From positions 1-27,500 of the forward strand of contig JAWQFJ010020580.1 in NCBI GenBank assembly GCA_034096865.1: a stretch of 27,500 nucleotides of DNA, in the 5' to 3' direction. Source of the DNA: Theodoxus fluviatilis. Lineage: Eukaryota > Mollusca > Gastropoda > Cycloneritida > Neritidae. The stretch's first letter is position 1. Every line of letters starts with the position of its first letter. The notes under the pieces are model-generated. The model was given only the letters and a program-made list of their open reading frames with translations, had not been told where the DNA came from and did no database searches. Positions 17,728 to 27,500 of the stretch are shown here, in pieces. Position numbers and translations under genes: made by a program.

Positions 17728-18967
17728 GACAGTGAGGGGACAGCGAGAGGACAATGAGGGGACAGCGAGGGTGCAGCGAGGGGACAGCGAGGGGACAGCG
17801 AGGGGACAGTGAGGGGACAGCGAGGAGACAGCGAGGGGACAGCGAGAGGACAGTGAGGGGACAGCAAGAGGACAGTGAGGGGACAGTGAGGGGACAGCAA
17901 GAGGACAGTGAGGGGACAGCAAGGGGACAGCGAGGGGACAGTGAGGGGACAGCGAGGAGACAGCGAGGGGACAGCGAGAGGACAGTGAGGGGACAGCGAG
18001 GGGACAGCGAGGGGACAGCGAGGGGACAGCGAGGGGACAGCGAGGGGACAGCGAGGGAATAGCGAGGGGACAGCGAGGGCACAGTGAGGGGACAGCGAGT
18101 GTGCAGCGAGGCGACAGCGAGGGGACAGCGAGGGGACAGCGAGGGGACAGTGAGGGGACAGCAAGAGGACAGTGAGGGGACAGCGAGGGGACAGCGAGGG
18201 GACAGTGAGAGGACAGCGAGGGGACAGCGAGGGGACAGCGAGAGGACAGTGAGGGGACAGCGAGGGGACAGCGAGGGGACAGTGAGGGGACAGCGAGGGG
18301 ACAGTGAGGGGACAGCGAGGGGACAGCGAGGGGACAGTGAGGGGACAGCGAGGGGACAGCGAGGGGATAGCGAGGGCACAGTGAGGGGACAGCGAGGGGA
18401 CAGCGAGGGGACAGCGAGGGGACAGTGAGGGGACAGCGAGGGGACAGCGAGGGGACAGTGAGGGGACAGTGAGGGGACAGTGAGGGGACAGTGAGGGGAC
18501 AGTGAGGGGACAGTGAGGGAACAGTGAGGGACAGTGAGGGGACAGTGAGGGAACAGTGAGGGGACAGTGAGGGGACAGTGAGGGGACAGTGAGGGGACAG
18601 TGAGGGGACAGCGAGTGTGCAGCGAGGCGACAGCGAGGGTGCAGCGAGAGGACAGCGAGGGGACAGCGAGGGGACAGTGAGGGGACAGCGAGGGCACAGT
18701 GAGGGGACAGCGAGAGGACAGCGAGGGTGCAGCGAGAGGACAGCGAGGGGACAGTGAGGGGACAGCGAGAGGACAGCGAGGGTGCAGCGAGAGGACAGTG
18801 AGGGGACAGCGAGGGGACAGCGAGGGTGCAGCGAGAGGACAGTGAGGGGACAGCGAGGGTGAAGCGAGAGGACAGTGAGGGGACAGCGAGGGGACAGCGA
18901 GGGGACAGCGAGGGGACAGCGAGGGGACAGCGAGGGGACAGCGAGGGGACAGCGAGGGGACAGCGAA
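17728..18967. repeat. 11-bp GAGGGGACAGC minisatellite, about 110 copies
   Basis: Period 11 bp. Main variants are AGCGAG/AGTGAG and AGGGG/AGAGG; rarer units carry GGTGC, TGTGC or GGCGA. Because 11 is not a multiple of 3 and the minus-strand unit contains no stop codon in any register, all three minus frames stay open and encode the same 11-residue cycle (AVPSLSPRCPL). The 440-codon ORFs seen there are therefore repeat artefacts. The plus strand has four G-runs within 7-nt loops throughout. Confidence 0.97.
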
Positions 18968-20335
18968 CGGCTGTGAGCGTACATGTATTTGGCCGTGCAT
19001 GAGAAAACAGTTTTTGAGCAAACGCCCGAGGAAAGTCATCGGTGCACTAAGTCTGAAGAAACTTATAGATTTCCTCTATTAACATTCTTTTTCTGGAATA
19101 TGCATGAATAGATAAATAAAATACTGTAGTTGAAACATCTCATTTTATCCTTTTTGCTACAACAGACATGTTTTCTAATGCGTGGTCACGTATGTTGTTT
19201 TCTGGCGTGTTCCGCCTGATTTCTCGGTTAGTTTTCTCTCAAGTTGACTGACGCATTATGATCAGGTCGGCTGTGAGAATCATGCACGAGCCGGGGAACA
19301 ACATTTGCCAGTGTCTTTGAAGGGAAGAGGCCGTAGTCGGCTGAACCATTACCACCTTGTTTTCCTCACGTAACCCTACACTGATGTAAACAAAGTTCTG
19401 CAGCGCTTTTAAATTACAAAAACATTGTCTACTCCATCAGCTGAGAGTGTTCCATAACGCCTCCGCAAAATGTAGGCAGAAGCTGATGCTATTCAGACTG
19501 AAAGCTTTCTTTTATCCGTCCTTTTAAAAACCCTCTTTCAAATCTTTCTTCCTTCACGGCACTCGTATCTTTTGACGCAATTCAAGTTTTTCGTGATTTG
19601 CGCGCATGAAGGATGACACAATTATTAGCTCGATGAATGTCAACAACAACACACACAAAATCGGCGTGTTCCCGCCAGCTGAGGATGAAATCCCACCCAC
19701 TGTGATGACTCCTCCTCCTCCATCGCTCGCTCGCTCGCACCAGTGTTTCCATTTCGCTTGTTTTAACTTTTTGGTAACCCGTGCATCAGGAAGGAAAGGG
19801 CCCCATCCAACTTGGATCAATGAAGGGATGTCTTGTCCAAAGTGACGACCTACTACGTTTCGGCACGGTACGAAGCAACTGGTAACTGAAAGTTATGCGA
19901 TCTGCAATGATCGGTAACCCTCGCCTTCAAAGGACTGCCTGTGGAAAAGTGATGGAAGTGAATGTACTTCCAAGTTCCCAAAAACCCAACTCAGTTCGTG
20001 TTGTAAAGATATTAGTACTTGTCTGTTACATTGGTACGTTCCACTAGAGCATGGGCATACAAACTGCAAATATTTTCCCTTTGGCCGTCGGGCCATTTTA
20101 GTGATCTTTTCAAGAACATCATCAGTCTACAGGGAGAATGAAACCAGGCTGCAAATGAACGTGTCACTATTGTCGTTCAGAAGGTTCAATTGTCAGCTCT
20201 CAAATGTAAGGGTTTAAGTTCTGGGTAGGGAGAAACTGTGTGAGTAAAAGCACTTTGCTCAAGGAATCAACTTTATGAGTCATGCAGCTTCAAAGGCCTC
20301 ACCTGCTGGCCACAGAGGGAGACTGAGTTCTAAGG
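18968..20335. other. No recognisable feature
   Basis: Unique-looking sequence. A minus-strand ORF of 88 codons (19554-19820) shows no motif I recognise and is of a length expected by chance. Confidence 0.45.
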
Positions 20336-20947
20336 CTGATGTCACGCTATGTTCGCGCCGAACATGTTGGCAACACCAACATGTTCTTGAAAACTCAATC
20401 CCACAACAAAGTGTTGAATCGTCGTGTCACACGGCTCACAGCATCGTTGTTCGAACACCTCAAGAGAAAGGATTTTGTATTATTGCATTAGACGTAACGT
20501 CCCTTTTGTTTACGCGATGGCTTTTTTTTTACGCAGCTGAACACTCGATCTGGGTCAATGTGTCAAAATCCCGGCGAATAGAGTGCCAAGCAGCTGCTAG
20601 TTGGTCCCCGTTTTCACACTTCCTTAAATGACAATCCCAGACTGACAAATGGTTAATGTAAACGTTTATTAAAATGTTAATTTTGTCTACATTCAATCTA
20701 ACGAGGGCCCATGTACCTTTCTTGACTGCCATTTTTTTTGTGACGTTATCATGGTTTCGCGAATTTCATTTGTTGGTGTAGCAAACATGTTGTAAAAGTT
20801 AAAGCAAAACTAAGCTCTCATAACATGAGCAAAACATGTTTTGAGAATAATGTTGGGAGTCATGACACTGGCACACATAACACAACACCGATGTTATGGC
20901 GTGTTGGCAACGGCAGCATGCTCGTCGCGAACATTGTGTGACATCAG
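20336..20947. mobile_element. Possible non-autonomous DNA element with inverted termini
   Basis: The left end starts CTGATGTCACGCTATGTTCG; the right end, complemented, starts CTGATGTCACACAATGTTCG. Over the first 34 bases I count five mismatches. An 11-bp perfect stem (GAACATGTTGG, 20360-20370, with 20376-20386) lies just inside the left terminus. No transposase is encoded and no clear target-site duplication is visible, so the exact ends and superfamily are uncertain. Confidence 0.6.
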
Positions 20948-21677
20948 GGGCGCGTTGCCTACGCTAGATAAACTCCTCAAGGACAAGCCGAGGGCGAGGC
21001 AAGCATCGAAAGACGTCTAAGAAATGGCCAATCGGCAAGTGGCGAGGCGAAAGTCCGAGAGAACATGGCTGCGTTGTGGCGCGAGATTCGGTGAAGAAGT
21101 TGCCGATAGACGAAATAACTGACGATACAGACATCACAGCAGTTTTTCACTTGATAGAACATACCATAATGAAATCTCGAGTGGCAGGGGAACTCTTTCA
21201 ACGAAAAGAAAGTAACGGGTTCAATTGTAGACAAATATGTAGACAACGTTGTGCCTCGATACCCTTCGATCAAATCAAGGGACAGAATTCAGAAAGTGGA
21301 CATGTACGGTGCTTCGTGTGTGCAAACGATAAAATAAATTTTGACAGTGTTTGTACTGAAATAACCTATACACATACTCCTCAAAATATACAAATGAACA
21401 CTCGATGAGCAAATACTTCCGCGTATGTACACTTTTCCATTCATGGACAGTGAGAAGCACATTACAGACACTGCCATCTCTAAGGGGCATCAGAATTGGC
21501 ATGGTCTCCACCATTTTGGTTTATCCAGACCTCTGCAGCTAGACGGAGCGAGGTACCTCCGGTGCTACCTCGGCCACCCTCCTTCGCAGCGAGTGCCTCC
21601 TTGTTAACGAGACGCCGTAGGCAACGCCTAGTCCTCGAGTTTCTCTCGAGATTCCTTGCCTAAGAAACGCGCCCCAG
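20945..21677. mobile_element. Possible hAT-like non-autonomous element
   Basis: The left end CAGGGGCGCGTTGCCTACGC and the complemented right end CTGGGGCGCGTTTCTTAGGC match at 16 of 20 positions. CAGGGGCG-type ends are common in hAT elements. The first three bases overlap the end of the preceding element, and no 8-bp duplication is seen, which weakens the call. The internal 110-codon plus ORF (21076-21408) is not recognised. Confidence 0.35.
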
Positions 21678-22241
21678 CCTAACCGCGCAGTCCGAGCACC
21701 ATTTTATCACCAGCGTTGTCGCGAACCTGCAAATGTTCAGAGCAGGAAAACAGGAACGGTTTGGTGTTCGCGTACACATGGAAAGAGGATCTCATCCACT
21801 CTCCGGCGGATGAATAGGTCATCACAAATACATAGATATAATTGTATTTAAACTCCGTCTGTTATTTTCAGTCTGAAGATGAGCCATTATACAGAAACAA
21901 ATGCCTTCAAGTTCTGTCTATTCGACCCTTTCTGACAGATACCTATTTGAATTTGACCATATTGTGCCACAGTTTAACTCTGTCGGTGGAAGTCCTACTT
22001 TCATATTTAAACTGATAAATGTGCTGACCACAATACTGGATAAGGGCATTGGTCAAACATAGTCACCTATGTTGCTGCAGCGGACGAGTCCATTGGGGCA
22101 GACAACAATGAACACCTCGCATCGCTTCGCCCACAGCCAAACCTGGGACAAACGGTACACTACTGAGGTACTGAAAACTTAAAAACTGCAGTCATAAACT
22201 GTTTCTTGCGACACTGACTCGGAATATCGGTTGTCCGACCT
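21678..22241. other. No recognisable feature
   Basis: Unique-looking sequence without coding or RNA signal. Confidence 0.5.
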
Positions 22242-22545
22242 ACACACACACACACACGCACGCACGCACGCACGCACGCGCACACGCACACGCACGCACG
22301 GACACACACACACATACGCACGTACGCACGCACACACACATGCGCGCACACACACACACACGCGCACACACACATACACGCACACACGCCACATACATAC
22401 ACACACACACGTCACACACATACACACATACACACACACGCACGCACACACACACACGCGCACGCACACACACACACACATACACACACGCGCGCGCGCG
22501 CACGCACACACACACAAAACACACACACACATACACATACACACG
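22242..22545. repeat. (CA)n / CACG array with (CG)n run
   Basis: CA repeats mixed with CGCA tetramers and a cgcgcgcgcg run near 22488-22501; similar in make-up to 11283-11548. Confidence 0.97.
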
Positions 22546-22867
22546 CTTTGACCATAGAGGTGTTTTTCTCCCTGGAGCTTAAGCATTATTTATTTCTCAA
22601 CACAAGTCGGCTTGTCTCAAAATCGCCAGGTGCGGACATGAAGTACACTCGCGCCGACAAGGGTACGAAGCGCGCAGTGGGTTATGCTGCTGCGAACAGT
22701 TAATGGTATGACCATCACATCAAACTCGGCAATTCGATAACAATCGTGTAGTCATATGACTGCTTTATCACAGCTCACGAGACAATTAATAGTTGCTGGA
22801 TAATTGTCGCAAAGTCTACGGGCATCTCATGCAGCAGTATTTTGTGGATTTCTGTTTCAAATCAAAT
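22546..22867. other. No recognisable feature
   Basis: Unique-looking sequence. Confidence 0.45.
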
Positions 22868-23116
22868 GGCATCATGGGCACTTTGATTTCATTGGTGTCA
22901 ATCGTTTGGTGATGTCTGCGTTGTACCAGCTGTGGGCGGACTAGATTCATTGGCACAAAGTGGTTCGCTTTTCCTGATGCAGTAAGCAGCATTTTCTAGA
23001 TACCTTCTTCCATATGCATGCCCATGGTATCATGCACGCTTTGATTTCATTTGTGTCAATCGTTTGGTGATGTCTGCATTGTACTAGCTGTGGGCGGACT
23101 AGATTCATCGGCGCTG
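22868..23116. repeat. Diverged 158-bp direct duplication
   Basis: The block around ctttgatttcatt at 22881 recurs at 23039; the similarity runs about 85 bp through gctgtgggcggactagattc. The unit offset is 158 bp. Confidence 0.85.
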
Positions 23117-24494
23117 AGGTGTCTACTATTCTTGATATTGTCAGCTACCGACCACGTGGCTGCTTCAGGTCTGACACGAGTTCTAAATTTGGGGTGCTGA
23201 GGGTGCTGTCGTCAACAGAAGCCGTGCTGAGATGATTAGGAGCTGTTCTTAACTCTCTGAATGTGTCTGCATGCATGAACAGTATGGAAAGCAAGACACA
23301 CGACCTTTCCCAAAAGAAACATGATCTTTCAACTATTTCAACCTGCAGACATCGAACGTCAAAACCGAGACAGCTTCGATATACAACAGCGACAACAACT
23401 AAAGATCATCAAAGTGCTGGTGCTGATCCAACAAATATATTTTTTTCATTCTTCAGAGCTACACGCATGATTGTGTGCGCTTGCTTTCCATTTGTAAGAG
23501 CTGTGTACGACTGTGTGCATTTGTTTTCCATTGTTTCTCAGAAGCACGCATTCTGAACACAGAGATTATAGTATCTCTGACACAGGTTGGTCACGTGACT
23601 TCGGCTCCACATTCCAATGCTTTTACCAATTAAAATTCAACATGATCAAAAGACCATTGAGAGTAAAAAGAGACGATTCTATTTCTCTCCAATTATTTAT
23701 CCCGATAGATAAACACAAATTTGGTGTTCTAATAAAACTAATCTATGAAATTTTCAGGAAATCATTTGAGAACTACTTTTAGCGCGAACGTCGTCAAAAG
23801 GTTGCAAACTGCCTTGAGCACGTGCGATTGTGTATCAGTAATTCACGCAATCTTTGGACCTACTATAAACGCAGCGAAAAGAATTCCTATGGCTCCGGGC
23901 TGGTTTCGTGAATCTATGGTTATACTCTCGCAAGTAAATGCTTTCTGGCCGGAACCTGTGGTCTAACTGCCTTCACGCTGTTTGACGAGCTCTACTTCGA
24001 TCATTCGTGTATCGACTGATGGAGTCAGTAAGTGATTTAACCTACATTCCGTCTGTGTCTGTGTTGTGTTGTGTTGTGTCGAGTGGAAGTTTCTTCTGTA
24101 GGAATCCGTCCGATTCCGAAGTTCGATATTATTGGATAGCTCAGAAGCAGTTTTTCTAAGTTTAATCCTTCTAAGCATACATTAAATTAATGATTCCTCA
24201 TCAGCAATAGCACTCAGCGGGTTTCTGTGACTGTGTGTATCGGTCGAAAAGATTATGCAGACGGGATAGGTTGCCTCACTCGCTCAATGAAGTATAACTA
24301 TTGCTGTTGTATTCAAAGTCCTTATACTTAGTAGAGTTCACAATATTACACTCTTGTGATTCGAATTTTACCGCATACAAGTTTTACATTTATGGGAAAT
24401 CGATGTTTAGAAAATTAATTGACGAAAAACATGGCTGCCAGTATCGAGTGTATCACAACAAGCGGAGGAATACACTGACAATGTGGTATGCCAG
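23117..24494. other. No recognisable feature
   Basis: AT-rich, unique-looking sequence with a short TGTTG run near 24060. Several 60-97 codon ORFs show no recognised motif. Confidence 0.45.
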
Positions 24495-24610
24495 TCAGCG
24501 TGGCTGAAACTTTGTGTTCAGAACGATGGTATGCATGTTATGGAAGAATTAAGGCTATCACGTGACCAACCTGTTGCTGAGACTATATTCACTAGTCTCA
24601 GCCACGCTGA
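24495..24610. repeat. Inverted repeat / hairpin
   Basis: TCAGCGTGGCTGAAAC (24495-24510) pairs with GTCTCAGCCACGCTGA (24595-24610), one mismatch. The right arm overlaps a perfect 10-bp stem GCTGAGACTA (24576-24585) with TAGTCTCAGC (24593-24602). Confidence 0.8.
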
Positions 24611-25449
24611 ATGAGAAACACGTTGACACTTGTCACAAGCGCTCTCCATTTGGTGACAACCGCTAGACGCCACTACATCAGGTGAGCCCTGCGGTCATAG
24701 AGCACTCGGGGCCAGCTTCAGTAGCTCCACCACGGGGCCCCAAGCAGCAGTAAGTACCACCAGGGGTCGCCTGGTGCAGAAGAGAACTCCTCTATCATGT
24801 TGGACAAAGTGCCGCAAGGCAGATTGTAATAAGAACTGCAACAGTTTCGCCTCCTGAGATTGACAGCGTGCTAAGTCCATATCTAAAAAATAAACGAATG
24901 ATTCACCTCAACCTATCTAGACTTTGCCTATCATGATAAATTTCTATCCCAAGTCTCTGTGATTACATAGCATACACGCAGCTCTAGTACTTCTGACCGA
25001 TTTTTAAGGGGGGAAACCCTAAAAACGTATTCCAAGCAACCAAGAACAAATGAATTAATTATTGTAGAAGCCTCTCTCCAACATGCTTATATAGTCACTC
25101 CTTTTTCAGACTTCTGGCGCTATCAAATGCTGTCATATACATCACTAGCTCTCCCGCTTTTATCCGGTGTATAATCTAGAATATAGTCGATTAAGCTTCT
25201 CAACAGCGAAGGGGGAAAATTCACATTCATCTTTCGCAATACATTTAATCAAGGTCCCTATCTAGTGCGATGTATTCGAGACGTTGCGTCTTCATGAGAT
25301 GTTTTTACAAACGAGAAAAAACCCTTAATGAACGAAAGGAGAATTTCGGAATCGATTGGGTTTCGAGGAATGCTGATTTGTTCCTGGGTTCACAAGGTTT
25401 AGCCTTCAATCAGGGAAGGGCGAAGAGCATCTCGAGCTTTTAGCTGCCG
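24611..25449. other. No recognisable feature
   Basis: Unique-looking sequence with short ORFs only. Confidence 0.45.
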
Positions 25450-26800
25450 TCCATCACCCGACCCTGGCCACAGGAAACCAGACACTCTCAGACTTTACGA
25501 GATCACACCGCGCGGCCTTCCCCTACTCCTTCCTCCACTCTCCATCCCCTACCCCCTCACCCCTTTCCCCATCCCCTCTCTAACAACCTGAAAACCCCCT
25601 CCCCCCCCCCCCCCCGTTCATACGCACACCTTTCAAGGCACTTTAAACCTCCCTTGATCCTCAGGCTCCGCTAGACACACTCGGACATCCAGGAACCACG
25701 TCCTTCCTTGTTTTTCCCCCTACACCCCATACCCAAATTCTACAGTTCCAATAGACACCCCATACATCTTAGACATTCCAAAGAAACTCCCAAATGTTTT
25801 GTCACTCTCATATCCTCTCAGTATCTCAAGATCTTTGCAATCATCCTTAGACTTCCTTAAAAACTGCTAGATACACTAATATGCCCTCATAACTCGAGCG
25901 CATCCCAAGATCTTAAGAACACCCTCAGATCTGACACTTACATTTGTCCTTATACATTTTCAGTCACACTGAGCCTCCCCCCCCCCCGCCTCCCGTGCAC
26001 TGCCCATGGACTTCCAGTCTCTTTCTAGAACTCCTATGACGTGTAAGTACCCATGGATACTTCCAATCAACTCCACAGACGCTTGAGACACATCCCAAAA
26101 CTCTATTAGACATCCCAGATCTTCTCGGACTCCACAGACATTCTAGACCTTCCAAGATACACATATCCTAAATCCCCCAACAAATCATATTTCCCTCGCC
26201 TGTCAGCACTTCAGACACCTTTGGAAACTTTCCAGACATCCTACACAGGCTAGACAACACCAGACACACGCGCACACACACACACACGCACACACACACA
26301 CACACACACTCACACACACACACACACAAGAAGACAGCAAAGACATCAGGCCTTTTCTGCAAATCAGAAACTAGCAGACATCGAAAACACCCCAGACCTT
26401 TGAGACAATCCAGGCACCTTAACAAATCCCACACGCGAAGATTCCCCATCACTTCCAACCATTCCCATTCAGTCCTTGTTGTCATGTACAACCCACGAAT
26501 CTCTGGACCCCGCACGGTATTCTCAGACCGTCTTAGACAACTCCAGCTCCTCAAGATGTGCCAGCTCTTTCAAGAAATTTTGGAAGCCTCCAATGCAATG
26601 CAGATCACTTCGCCTTCTTCGGCATTTCCACTCGCAATTAAACCCCGAGGCATTTCTGCACATGCACCAGACTTCAACAACACCCAACACTTACCCCAAT
26701 TCCCTTCCCGACTCTTCCAGGGAATTCCCAGACTCGCCAGCACCACCCTTGACACTCCCACCTCTCCGCACTCATACGAAGGCCGCACCCTCGCCTTCAG
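25450..26800. repeat. G-poor, C/A/T-rich degenerate repeat tract
   Basis: On the plus strand G is scarce and short cagacattcc/ctagacttcc-like words recur irregularly (for example near 25765, 26109, 26140, 26235, 26375). It includes a poly(C) run (about 25598-25616), a second short poly(C) at 25977-25987 and a CA microsatellite at 26271-26327. It may be an old, decayed minisatellite, but no consensus unit is secure. Confidence 0.45.
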
Positions 26801-27500
26801 AATCAGTGGGGGCCAAGAAAACACATCCGTCGCCGTCCCTGGGTAATTGCCCGAGGGCATGGTGCAAGTAGGGACAGTCCATCAGCACCGTCACGATTCT
26901 GCAAGAGCAAAGCAAATTGGTCTTCTGACCATTGATCTTTGTATGGAGAGGGCTCTCGTACAATTGTGCACTTCGATGTGATTTATGTACATCAGGGGGA
27001 AAAGTTATGTGCGGCATCGAAAAAGAGCAGGACCTCCACAGCTTCATCTTATCTTAGAGACACACCAACCGTTAAGTTTAACGTCGTTGATCACTAGAGT
27101 CGGTAGGTTGTTAATCGGGTCCGAGCACGACGATGACGATTCACCTGTCATCGCTCTCAAAGACAATACCGTGGTGATAGATGGGACTTTCTGTGTTGAG
27201 AGCAGATGGGGCTCTGGAATCCCACCATGGTCGCTGGAACGGTACGCAAAGCGGTGACGCTCTTTTGTGCTCAGTGGCCTTCTGTGACCTTTGTGCCCTT
27301 CTGTCCTGCGAGAGGTTGCCGCAGTCCTCCCGGGCATCGCAGCAGCATCTGTCCTCGAACTATTCGCCTGGCTGGTGGAATACCACGGTACTTTAGTCTT
27401 TCTGAAAATATTAATATTGAATTACACGTGCACTCGACCCAGTATTGATCCCCTGTCTCTGCGTCCGTATATAAACGTCCTTCAGGTTTGTCGTACGTTC
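26801..27500. other. No recognisable feature
   Basis: Balanced-composition sequence. Overlapping ORFs of 70-97 codons on both strands near 26985-27448 show no recognised motif; an exon of a host gene cannot be excluded. Confidence 0.4.

Noticed and set aside
17641..19039. Long minus-strand ORFs of about 440 codons with Ser-Pro-Arg-Cys repeats
   Set aside because: They are produced by the stop-free 11-bp minisatellite; all three frames give the same cycle, so there is no evidence of a gene.
21076..21408. 110-codon plus ORF inside the hAT-like structure
   Set aside because: No recognisable transposase or zinc-finger motif; the length is compatible with chance.
26985..27337. Overlapping 90-97 codon ORFs on both strands near the right edge
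   Set aside because: No known motif, and neither strand is favoured; they could be chance or part of an exon that cannot be shown here.

Overview
The window looks like intergenic or intronic DNA from a metazoan, most likely a marine lophotrochozoan such as a gastropod or other mollusc. The reasons are the mix of LTR and non-LTR retrotransposons and short inverted-repeat DNA elements, the very high microsatellite load (CT, CA, GT, TA, GAT, CTGT, GTTA/GTTTA), and the absence of any bacterial-style gene organisation. I could not recognise a host protein-coding gene, rRNA or tRNA gene. The species call is inference.

The main object is an apparently coding-intact Ty3/Gypsy-superfamily LTR retrotransposon on the minus strand. 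Its 5' LTR is at about 6093-7478 and its 3' LTR is 1-827, running off the left edge of the window. Between them are a tRNA-Trp-type primer binding site, a gag-protease ORF (4187-5896), a pol ORF (1354-4266) and a polypurine tract at 828-835. The pol order is integrase, then reverse transcriptase, then RNase H. That is a Ty1/Copia-like order in a protein whose sequence is clearly Ty3/Gypsy, and it defines the Gmr1-like group. The capsid has a SCAN-like C-terminal half, consistent with the published idea that vertebrate SCAN domains descend from Gmr1-like gag. Pol is in the +1 frame relative to gag and has no early ATG, so it should need recoding. The LTR end next to the primer site occurs as a small family of near-copies, and the LTRs carry a minisatellite whose copy number differs between the two ends.

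Right of the element, about 7479-8300 is a frameshifted minus-strand fragment that looks like the N-terminal part of a non-LTR (LINE) ORF2, into which the LTR element appears to have inserted. Then come GTG/GAT trinucleotide arrays (8410-9026), a CT/CTGT array (9892-10454), a CA/CACG array (11283-11548), a second LINE relic on the minus strand (about 11590-12090), and a 524-bp miniature inverted-repeat element with a target-site duplication and 16-bp-spaced terminal motifs (12150-12673). A plus-strand LINE 3' end follows (13090-14479), broken by a recent 337-bp tandem duplication. After it are GT/TA/ATGTGT arrays (15784-16500), a GTTA/GTTTA array flanked by an inverted pair of another repeat (16691-17290), and a 1.24-kb 11-bp minisatellite with strong G-quadruplex potential (17728-18967).

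The last third has few recognisable features: two adjacent terminal-inverted-repeat structures (20336-20947 and about 20945-21677), a CA/CACG array (22242-22545), a diverged 158-bp direct duplication, a hairpin at 24495-24610, and a G-poor, degenerate C/A/T-rich tract (about 25450-26800). The genes that work together are gag-protease and pol of the LTR element. Everything else is fragmentary or non-coding.
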